From positions 46,247-110,246 of IMG/VR virus record IMGVR_UViG_3300038620_000126: 64,000 nt of DNA. One strand, given 5' to 3'. This DNA is from a virus. The translations under genes and the position numbers were made by a program. Below, in pieces: positions 57,201-64,000 of the stretch. The notes beneath the pieces are model-generated. The model ran no database searches. It saw nothing but the letters and a program-made list of their open reading frames with translations, and was not told the DNA's origin. Position 1 is the first letter of the stretch; each line of letters opens with the position of its first letter.

Positions 57201-60200
57201 ATGGTGGAAATATATTATCTAAAACAGCACCATTAGCAACGTTTATGATAAAGTTCAAACCTTGACCAGAAGAAGGAATTTCCCTTTCATTTAATTTAAG
57301 ATTATTTTTAACAACTTTATTAACATTTGAGTATTCACTATTTTTGTGATCAATTCCATAAATTATTAATAAAAGAAACCTTCCTTTATTATCGCTAAAT
57401 CTTCCATACTTATTATAAACTTTATAAGTGATTGGTTTAAGAGTCTGGCTTGTATTCCATGAATTACTTTTGTTTTGATAATCTGATATACTTACAACAG
57501 GATAAAATCTATTTACTTGAGAAGATACTGGTTGATTTGAAAAATTAGTTGCATCCCAATTATAAGCAGAGTTTAACCTGTAACCTTCTTTTTTATATAC
57601 AAGTGCATTTTCATTAGGATTTTCATAATCTGGATTTATCAAATTAGGAACTTTAAGCCTCATTCCAAAGTAGTTTTTAGTATCAAAAGTATCATAATGT
57701 TTTGGATAATATGACTGGCCTAATCCAACAGGTTCACCATTAAAAATACCATAGTTATTTTTAATGGGGGTGTTATCAGTGGATGATTCGGAATAATAAA
57801 TATAAGAATCTCTAAGTTTTACACTTAATTTATCACCCGCGTTTATTGTATTGAGGTCATCATCTGTAATATTAGTAATATATAAACTTCCATAGTTAAT
57901 ATAAGCAGGTGCAAAATCCCAACTAAAAGGTTGATTTCCTAAATCAATTCGGGATATATTATCATTCAACTGATTAATGTTAATTTGAAAATTAAAAGTT
58001 TTAACTTCAGTTTCTGAAATTTCAAAAGAAGTTAAATCATAATCTAAAGGTGGTTCATTTTCGGGGTTTGAATTGTTGTCATTTGAGCTGGGTGGTCTTT
58101 GGTACTCATAATCCAAAGAAACACTTAAATATCCATTATTAACATCTGTTTGTGTTACTTCGTAAGATATATTTTTATCTAAAACATCTACTTTATTTTT
58201 TTCACCATAAACCGGAATGGTGGCATAAGGCGTGTTAGATATAACATATGGATGCAAAACAGGTAAAGGAACTTGATTAAAGTTATAATCACCTTGTTGA
58301 ACGAGTACAGGAACCTTTAGTGTTTGTTTTTGTGTATCTTCTTCATAGTTTAAGTTAAATCCAATAGACTGCGTGCTATTTGGATTAGTAAGACTTATTA
58401 AAGCGGGATTATAAACACTAATTTCACCAAAAAGAATCTTGTAAGTTTTTTCCTGTGAATTTTGAATATTAATTTCAAAACACTTAAATGCTTTATTAAC
58501 TGGAACGCCGTTTTCAATTACATGTTCATAAACAATACCTTTATCAACTATATCATAAAAACTGCTATTGAAATTTTCTAAAAATTCAAGTTCCAAAAAG
58601 TCTGGCATCAAATTGTAAAAAGTTGAACCACCACTCTTTTCATAGACATTAAAGGGTTTGATGCCTACAACAATATCTAAAAATCCAGTTTGACTATTAA
58701 ATTCATCTTCTGTTTCTAAAACAAAATTTGGAAGATTTACTTCATAAAACTTTTTTCCATTAGAGTCAAATTTAACAGTAGTTTCAACGTGTGATAATTG
58801 ACTGTTAAGATTAACACTAACTGGGTGATTCGGGTTAAGTCCTGTTGGATATTGGTTTGCGTTGTTCAGTACAAAATCTTGACTTACATCTTTATTATTT
58901 GAACTCGTATAAAGAATATTAGGATAATTAACATTCTGCTCTTTTTCAGTTAGTTCAAATGATATTGGTTTTTGGGGAACTTCATAGTCATCCCTGGGGC
59001 CTGTTACACCGTCATGTAAAATTTTAATACTAGGCTCATACCAAATTTTAATATCTGATATACAGTCTAATACAACTTTATTTTCATTATTTTTAGTATC
59101 GTAATAAACATTCCTAATTTCTAAGTTTGCGGTAGATCCAAATTCATCATAACTATAACTAAAAGTTCCACCGATTAAATCAGTTATATCTTGTACATCA
59201 ACTTCACTAACATTAAGATAAACCAAACAATGATGCGGGTTATCATTAACCCACCTTCCATTAGGAGTGTTTGGTTGAAATTTTTTTCCATTTTGTTTTA
59301 CTTGTGTTTCTATCAGGTCTTGTAACGGAACACTTAAATTTGAAAAATCAAATTCTTCACTTGAATTATCATAAGTATAATCAAATCTAGTGTACGGAAA
59401 TTCGAACTCAATATTATCTAAAGTAAACTCAAAAGTTTTTTCATCTTTTGATTCTACATCTTCAACAGTAAAATAATCAAGAAAATAATCATAATATGGA
59501 TTAAGATAATTATGAATACTAAAGTCTTTATTAAAGTAACTTACGTTTTTATCAGATAGTCCATAAGTTTCAGGGGTGCCTTCTAAATAATACCATTCAT
59601 GGGTAAACTTGGTTGGATCATTATCACTAAGATCAAACGAAGGTGAAAAGTTTTGTGGGCCAAACGCATCATTGGCATTAAGACGATATGGATTTCCTCT
59701 AACATCTTTTCCACCTTTTAAGCGCCACTTCGCTATACTAGGCGACAACTTACCCAATGGAAATAGTTCAGTATTAAATAGTTCTTTATAATGTTCATAC
59801 TCAGATGATAAATTTAATGAAATTAAACTATCATACTTAGCATTAACTGTATTTTCTATATTTGTAGATTCATTAGGAACTAATCCTTTAATACCAATAA
59901 AGTCCTTTAAGTCTTCTTCAAATTCAATTGTGTTTTCATCAAACACATAAAAGTCTAAGTCATTAGAATTAACAACATTGGCAAATTGAGATGGGTTAAA
60001 AGTTTTCAACTTAAATTCACTGCTTTGAGTATCTTGTTCAAACAAAGGTAGTTTTTTAGAAATCCATTCGTACTTTATGAAATATTTTTCATTTTCATCA
60101 AGCGTTAAAAATGGATAAAATGATTTAAATTCATTTCTGTTTATTAAATCAGATAACAAAGTAGTATAAAACTTTTCAAAAGATATAAACATTATATTCT

Positions 60201-63144
60201 TTTCAAAACGAAGAATATCACCCTTTTCAAAATAATTAATTATGTAATAAGAAGCTCTTTCTTTTTTATTGGTTGGGCTAAGTTCAAATTTATAAACCGT
60301 ACCATCATCTTTAATTGCAACAGCACCATCGTACTTATAATTGGGTTCAACATCATCTACTAAAATAACATACTTTCCAGAATTTGGAATTTCAACTTCA
60401 AAATTTGCAGAACTAAAAGTTATACTAGGATTTGTAATAGATGGTGGGTTTGTAGTATCTTCGGACGGACTATTAGCACTAAACTCTTTAACTAAGTTAA
60501 AATTTCTAAGAATTTTTCTACTTAAAATATTTAAAAAATCAGCATAACGCTTAGTTGATGCATCTAAATACAACCTATCAAAAATCTTAGGATTACTAGT
60601 GGTAAGACCTGCTTCATTAAGCTGATCTAAAATATACTTTACATCTTTTGTTGTTCCATTTGTTAAAAGATACTTGGCGTTAAGTATAACTGGGTTTCCA
60701 CTTTTAACAGTAAACTCTTTTACGGGTAAACCATCTTCATCATAAGTTCCAACAAATGCATTCTTTCTGAACGTTTTATTTAACCCTCTGGCAATTCGCC
60801 CAAGCGTGGTTAAGTTGGGATTAGGAGAACCAGAAAAAACATTTGTACTAATAGAACTATCAATAAGTTCTTGTGCTAATGTTGCATTAAAAAAATCAAT
60901 AAAAGTTATACCACTGGGAGCATATCCATCTAATTCTCTAGAATTAAAGGTTTTTCCATTGTATTCAATAGTTGATGATGTATTACCATTATCTAAAACA
61001 ATATAAACATCTCCGGGAATTATCTGACCCGAACGTACATTAAAAAATTCTTTATATTCATTTAAGTAATTAGTTGAATATTGTGTAGATAAATAACGAT
61101 TATCAAAATCCACTAATGGGTAAAATGAAAAAATTCCAAACAATGGATTAAACGGATTAGCCCAATTAAATGTATTAGAATTATCAATTAAAATTTCATC
61201 ATTTTCATTACCTACTACAATAATTTTTTTATCTATGTTGTTAAAACTTTCAACATTAAACTGTGCATCAAAAATTTCGTCATTAAGATTATCCACAAAA
61301 GCAACAATAGGACGCCACCCCGATTTGCATTTTACATATCCATTAGGATTAATTTGAGAAGCAACATCACCATCTACAATCAGTTTATTTTCTCCCCGGA
61401 TTTCACCACCACTTAACTTATTATTTGATGAAATTAAATTTCCAGTTTCATCAATAATTTCAATAGAGTACTGGTTTCCTATACTACCAACATCAGAGTA
61501 AATATAAACCACATTATCTTGAGCATAGCTATTGATAGTAAATCCAAAATTTGGATTATTTGAAATTGCATTTGAAAGTGCAATTGCTATTTGTTCTTTA
61601 TTGCCTTCAGGGTGAAAATAAAAACCATCTGTACTAGTTCCAGGTACATGACTTTCTACATTCGGTAACCTATCTGCATATACTCTACCAATTTCCCGCT
61701 TCGAGTTTTTTACAATAATTTGAGTTCCATTTTTTAATTCACCCTCAACAGAAACTTTAACGTTGGCTCTGGTAGAATCCGTATAAAGCCTTCCAGTTTC
61801 TGAATTAGTAAAAGGCTCAACACCAAAGAATTCATCTAATACAACCCCCTCCCGCAAAAGTTCATATTCATTACTTTCAACATTATTAATTTTGTAAAGA
61901 TTGCGATTTTTACTTTTAACATATCCAATAGCATTGGTGTTCTGAAAATCTTGTTTATTCCACAAATAACCTTTAGACTTTTCAGAATTATATGGAAGCG
62001 TAAATGTTTTAGAATCTATTACTTGATTTTTTGCACTAGGGTTAAAAGGATTAAAATCCTTAACAGAGTAAAGCTCTTTTATTTTGTTTAAATCAGGTTC
62101 TATTTCACCCAAATCAAAGTCATCAACATACATCCCAAAATAACGATTAATTTCATAGTTTTCAGCATTTGGATCATTAAAAAGAAATTCAAGATTAATG
62201 ATATTGGGGCATATAACACCATTTCTTTCAAAACCATTTGTTACAAATTGATCAAATTCAGTAACAGACTTTTCGGATTTAAGATAATCAGTAAAATCTT
62301 CACCAACTTGAGAAAGTTTACCATCACTTAATTTTATACCTCCATAAAAAGCAAGTTCATCTTCCTTAAAATTAAAGAACAAAGGAGAATCTGGAAAATT
62401 TTCATTTGTTTTAAAATTACGAATATAAGAACCGATTGAACTGTTTTCACTAAGGTCAAAATTAGCTATTATTTCAGCATCTTCAATATAGTTCTTAAAA
62501 TATTCATAACTTATTACATTTTCTAACTGATTATTTTCATCAGTATCTACAACTTTCACATTTATAACTTCTGGGCTATAATTTGGATTAGCCGAAGCCA
62601 CGAAAGTATTACCTTCAGTTATGGTATTGTCGTCATAAGATATTTGCCCCCTTACAACCTTATAGGTTTTTCCCTCAATTAATGAACCCGATTCAACATT
62701 TGCAAATGGGTTATTAGTAATGGGATCTCGAACTTTAAATATAACAAAGCGGGAAGGTATATTCTCTTTTAACCAGATAGGAGCAAATATGGAAAAATCT
62801 TCATTGTACCCCTTTTCTGGGTAAGTTACACCATAATTATAAAAATCCTCGAACTGTAAAAAGTAATTTTGCTTAACGGTTCCTATATCATCATTTTCCC
62901 GAAACACATCGAAAACAAATTCTGACGGGGTATCACCAAACTTAAAAAAACTAGCAACATCTAAATGATAATCTGAACCAGGATTAATTCGAACCCGTTT
63001 ATATTCATCTTTACTAAGTTCAGAATTTGCAGAAAAGGAATTAAACCATAAACGGTTATGGCTATCAACAGTCAATTTTAAATTACCTGATAACTTCGGA
63101 TTAGTACGAATTAAAGACTTACTAGTTTTTTCTTCTAATTTCAA
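54211..63144 (-). CDS. giant virion protein, 2977 aa, TTG start
   Basis: One uninterrupted frame of 8.9 kb from TTG 63144, 10 bases after a late box. The protein is Asn/Asp/Tyr/Phe-rich, low in Cys and Trp, and beta-rich throughout, with many N-G, D-N and Y-D-F motifs, typical of a large extracellular fibre or whisker component. No membrane segment, signal or enzyme motif is seen. No internal repeat stands out on reading. It would be one of the largest proteins of the virion, and it is followed by the collagen-like fibre gene. Exact role unknown: a tail-side fibre, baseplate-anchored arm or tape-like part are options, though the beta-rich make-up argues against a helical tape measure. Confidence 0.7.
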   Translation of the reverse strand: MKLEEKTSKSLIRTNPKLSGNLKLTVDSHNRLWFNSFSANSELSKDEYKRVRINPGSDYHLDVASFFKFGDTPSEFVFDVFRENDDIGTVKQNYFLQFEDFYNYGVTYPEKGYNEDFSIFAPIWLKENIPSRFVIFKVRDPITNNPFANVESGSLIEGKTYKVVRGQISYDDNTITEGNTFVASANPNYSPEVINVKVVDTDENNQLENVISYEYFKNYIEDAEIIANFDLSENSSIGSYIRNFKTNENFPDSPLFFNFKEDELAFYGGIKLSDGKLSQVGEDFTDYLKSEKSVTEFDQFVTNGFERNGVICPNIINLEFLFNDPNAENYEINRYFGMYVDDFDLGEIEPDLNKIKELYSVKDFNPFNPSAKNQVIDSKTFTLPYNSEKSKGYLWNKQDFQNTNAIGYVKSKNRNLYKINNVESNEYELLREGVVLDEFFGVEPFTNSETGRLYTDSTRANVKVSVEGELKNGTQIIVKNSKREIGRVYADRLPNVESHVPGTSTDGFYFHPEGNKEQIAIALSNAISNNPNFGFTINSYAQDNVVYIYSDVGSIGNQYSIEIIDETGNLISSNNKLSGGEIRGENKLIVDGDVASQINPNGYVKCKSGWRPIVAFVDNLNDEIFDAQFNVESFNNIDKKIIVVGNENDEILIDNSNTFNWANPFNPLFGIFSFYPLVDFDNRYLSTQYSTNYLNEYKEFFNVRSGQIIPGDVYIVLDNGNTSSTIEYNGKTFNSRELDGYAPSGITFIDFFNATLAQELIDSSISTNVFSGSPNPNLTTLGRIARGLNKTFRKNAFVGTYDEDGLPVKEFTVKSGNPVILNAKYLLTNGTTKDVKYILDQLNEAGLTTSNPKIFDRLYLDASTKRYADFLNILSRKILRNFNLVKEFSANSPSEDTTNPPSITNPSITFSSANFEVEIPNSGKYVILVDDVEPNYKYDGAVAIKDDGTVYKFELSPTNKKERASYYIINYFEKGDILRFEKNIMFISFEKFYTTLLSDLINRNEFKSFYPFLTLDENEKYFIKYEWISKKLPLFEQDTQSSEFKLKTFNPSQFANVVNSNDLDFYVFDENTIEFEEDLKDFIGIKGLVPNESTNIENTVNAKYDSLISLNLSSEYEHYKELFNTELFPLGKLSPSIAKWRLKGGKDVRGNPYRLNANDAFGPQNFSPSFDLSDNDPTKFTHEWYYLEGTPETYGLSDKNVSYFNKDFSIHNYLNPYYDYFLDYFTVEDVESKDEKTFEFTLDNIEFEFPYTRFDYTYDNSSEEFDFSNLSVPLQDLIETQVKQNGKKFQPNTPNGRWVNDNPHHCLVYLNVSEVDVQDITDLIGGTFSYSYDEFGSTANLEIRNVYYDTKNNENKVVLDCISDIKIWYEPSIKILHDGVTGPRDDYEVPQKPISFELTEKEQNVNYPNILYTSSNNKDVSQDFVLNNANQYPTGLNPNHPVSVNLNSQLSHVETTVKFDSNGKKFYEVNLPNFVLETEDEFNSQTGFLDIVVGIKPFNVYEKSGGSTFYNLMPDFLELEFLENFNSSFYDIVDKGIVYEHVIENGVPVNKAFKCFEINIQNSQEKTYKILFGEISVYNPALISLTNPNSTQSIGFNLNYEEDTQKQTLKVPVLVQQGDYNFNQVPLPVLHPYVISNTPYATIPVYGEKNKVDVLDKNISYEVTQTDVNNGYLSVSLDYEYQRPPSSNDNNSNPENEPPLDYDLTSFEISETEVKTFNFQININQLNDNISRIDLGNQPFSWDFAPAYINYGSLYITNITDDDLNTINAGDKLSVKLRDSYIYYSESSTDNTPIKNNYGIFNGEPVGLGQSYYPKHYDTFDTKNYFGMRLKVPNLINPDYENPNENALVYKKEGYRLNSAYNWDATNFSNQPVSSQVNRFYPVVSISDYQNKSNSWNTSQTLKPITYKVYNKYGRFSDNKGRFLLLIIYGIDHKNSEYSNVNKVVKNNLKLNEREIPSSGQGLNFIINVANGAVLDNIFPPLLEDTSLGVKVEHKITKTGPKTFNIVRDFININSNLVLSSEVSNIINVENEMLEFFNPQIYTNEKFDTNYHNIGQSVSRNFYYNVSSVELRDLGTNTLPKVSYKKKEKFKLNERQQRFSLFEYNSNFGTSFTFFRGGRLEIKERADTSTPVNFNLDDIPIVADSNRFDNYKFSVLMRFNKNSGNEFNTPYSIRFIENKAFETIVMLIDVYLEDYKLLKGNYDEVIKDFNEYKFTPTYTALYSLNDLKWKKDHFNNNIFHYEYGIPFIYDSYLSQISYSSQGNELFSTYGPPPANQKAPFFTYGVWINDKLDLTQSDYEQIPTMLSETESFVGKQLKQVNIGKYENFPFYVGGTKEILDKSNKVNDYSSLIIFDSESTGRIGSRWYNIYNSYKSDFSLVNNNWGLLEQNDSLRYYERIYANPDNNFPKFDKSSNNFSPKFNGHLQNSGKTLYPNPSSSIISFYDPVLREGSLPYHLPINEINTFSIGFEPSVASSAVINVEDQFIYSSPWIVKNSLFGNFNVDETSYFYEYGGVSYFQDVIKDLSYSSIAEMVNNGNPLVGYESYDWDNNGNQIKTTNEFLIEFVKYDTFTKNEDVNVVKDTNKPGELQLKDTIGYNLESFDLSKPKNFNRFSGYYEPIFYNLLSFCSYDLPVSVDYMFTKFLNVYPNLYQTPVEFNNYTEAIFDENPLTTFNIETINETFDTTFQELKTSLNRFKNDNIEFSKNQLFLENVEINYNENIGKIPEEWYLRINYENQNILNLSNNQVFPSFYFLVGENSINNRSMPIWLSNWDSGYYRKTNLNKQDIPIVGSREFVEEKAYMGSKRMAIPKRLYFETFKSTEVNDINNISTKVFEGNDIFHQRNGLQLNFKINLKRRMLENFVEQSRSYFENYINPDWSNFSSNGSIDDYIRRYFDANVVNEYTLKNLILFTKTLKQNQQIELVQTNISDTQKFQNGFIPNKNVSINSISEDLVITGTYRLNDNSTNAVSFSVELEKE

Positions 63145-63154
63145 TATTTTTTAT

Positions 63155-63164
63155 TATTTATTTT
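63155..63164 (-). promoter_or_regulatory. late promoter box AAAATAAATA
   Basis: AAAATAAATA on the minus strand, 10 bases before the TTG start of the giant gene at 63144. Confidence 0.55.
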
Positions 63165-63183
63165 AGTTTTTATTGGAATAAAA

Positions 63184-64000
63184 TTAAAGGTTCTTAAGTT
63201 TATGAAGAACTTTCTTCATTTTTTGGTTGATATCAATATCTGCATTTCTTACAAAAAATCCATTATTATTAAGACGATATTCAATATCTTCTATTATTAT
63301 ATCTTTATGATCAGCTAACCAATGTTGTAGTTCATCATTATCTGTGCTTATCATTTGGTTTAGCCCTTTATATATAATATAGTCATTTATTGGAATTTCT
63401 TGTGCTTTACGTAAATCACTGCGTTTTCCATAAGTATAATATGAAATAAGTTTATAAGCTTCATAGTTTTCTTTAACTTTTTGATATGTTTTATAAAGTT
63501 GTTTATTAAATTTTTTTAAATATTTGTTTCCTAAGGCGTTATAAGTATTATCTGGAAAAATGCTTAATACAGCTTTCTTAAAGTTTTTGAATGTAAACTT
63601 TTCTTTGGGATCCATCATAAGACTTCTTAAAGCGGCAATAAATGCTGCCCCACTATTAGCAAAATATTCAACTGGATTATTAATATAATCTGAAAGAGAA
63701 AGTTTGTTTTGATCTTTATAGAGATAACCTTGTGATTTCATAATCTCTTTATTGGGGTATCGAATTTTATCTAAGTAATGTAAAACTTCATGTGTAAGTG
63801 TAGAGTTATCATAATCAAGTTTCATATTATTTGTATCTATGTTTCTAATAACATTTCCATAAATTCCAATAATATTTTTATCAATACTAAAACTTCCAAA
63901 CTCACGGAATGACTCCTTAGTAAAAAAAACTATTTTTAACGGTTCTTTTTCATTAGTTCTAAAAACACTAAATATTGAATTAGAATCAACTTTATCAAAA
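63184..64000 (-). CDS. HExxH metalloprotease-like protein, paralog of 31624..32700 (5' end outside window)
   Basis: The frame is open from the right edge to the stop at 63184; an ATG at 63825 is internal and would cut the fold, so the true start lies beyond the window. Shortly after it comes T-L-T-H-E-V-L-H-Y-L-D, a zinc HExxH motif, then Y-I-N-N-P-V-E-Y-F-A-N with the likely third ligand. The C-terminal part K-T-Y-Q-K-V-x-E-N-Y-E-A-Y and K-G-L-N-Q-M-I matches the protein at 31624..32700. Because the paralog has a capsid-targeting leader, this one probably does too. Substrate unknown. Confidence 0.72.
   Translation of the reverse strand, partial: FDKVDSNSIFSVFRTNEKEPLKIVFFTKESFREFGSFSIDKNIIGIYGNVIRNIDTNNMKLDYDNSTLTHEVLHYLDKIRYPNKEIMKSQGYLYKDQNKLSLSDYINNPVEYFANSGAAFIAALRSLMMDPKEKFTFKNFKKAVLSIFPDNTYNALGNKYLKKFNKQLYKTYQKVKENYEAYKLISYYTYGKRSDLRKAQEIPINDYIIYKGLNQMISTDNDELQHWLADHKDIIIEDIEYRLNNNGFFVRNADIDINQKMKKVLHKLKNL

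Noticed and set aside
54211-63144. Long plus-strand frames inside the giant gene
   Set aside because: Only 60-70 codons each, with no box or family pattern; they mirror the codon structure of the minus-strand gene.
54211-63144. Giant gene as the tape measure protein
   Set aside because: Tape measure proteins are mostly helical with hydrophobic segments; this one is beta-rich, Asn-rich and lacks such segments.
63184-63825. Start of the last gene at ATG 63825
   Set aside because: The same frame stays open to the window edge with plausible protein upstream of this ATG, which lies only about ten residues before the HExxH motif. The gene is cut by the edge.

Overview
The window is part of a large, AT-rich myovirus genome of the T4 superfamily whose host is most likely a member of the Bacteroidetes, probably a flavobacterium. 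The T4 link rests on a gp23-type major capsid protein, a gp21-type prohead protease, a gp6-like baseplate wedge protein, a family-B DNA polymerase fragment and many short-leader internal proteins. The host guess rests on three promoters with the Bacteroidetes pattern TTG-N20-TATATTTG, the near absence of Shine-Dalgarno sites, and A-rich start regions. No portal, terminase, sheath or tube gene was recognised here, so the window is only part of the genome.

Layout. 0-2.1 kb: tandem leucine-rich-repeat internal proteins. 2.1-4.6 kb: an inserted homing endonuclease and a small plus-strand island between two copies of a 154-bp repeat beside the capsid gene. 4.6-12 kb: head module, with major capsid protein, a fused protease-scaffold and five proteins that mostly carry a capsid-targeting leader. 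12-25.6 kb: virion, tail-completion and fibre-like proteins, a candidate late sigma factor and tRNA-Pro(UGG). 25.6-29.3 kb: small accessory genes, tRNA-Arg(UCU) and a dCTP deaminase. 29.3-38.8 kb: a fibre-like protein, a cluster of probable injected effectors (metalloprotease and ADP-ribosyltransferase-like), the gp6-like protein and two related baseplate-adjacent proteins. 38.8-50.8 kb: replication and nucleic-acid genes read leftwards from a host-like promoter near 50.8 kb, including the N-terminal half of a split DNA polymerase, an AAA+ ATPase, an active-looking methyltransferase and a decayed one. 50.8-63.2 kb: a membrane-anchored protein, a collagen-like fibre and a 2977-residue giant virion protein. 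63.2-64 kb: a second metalloprotease, cut by the window edge.

Two regulatory layers are visible. Virion and internal-protein genes are preceded, usually by 10-25 bases, by TAAATAAATA, an analogue of the T4 late promoter TATAAATA. The block from about 41 to 50.6 kb lacks this box and starts at a host-like promoter. In nine junctions the late box contains the stop codon of the preceding gene, and seven late genes appear to start with TTG.

The most distinctive system is the set of about a dozen proteins sharing an amphipathic leader of the form K-x-x-T/S-F-x-x-F/Y-I/L-x-E. It resembles the T4 capsid-targeting sequence and ends in the [ILV]-x-E site expected for a gp21-type protease. These proteins are probably packed in the head and injected. 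Their cargo includes leucine-rich repeats, HExxH metalloproteases and ADP-ribosyltransferase-like folds. A 90-bp terminator-promoter-leader cassette is repeated almost exactly, which suggests how new cargo is acquired.
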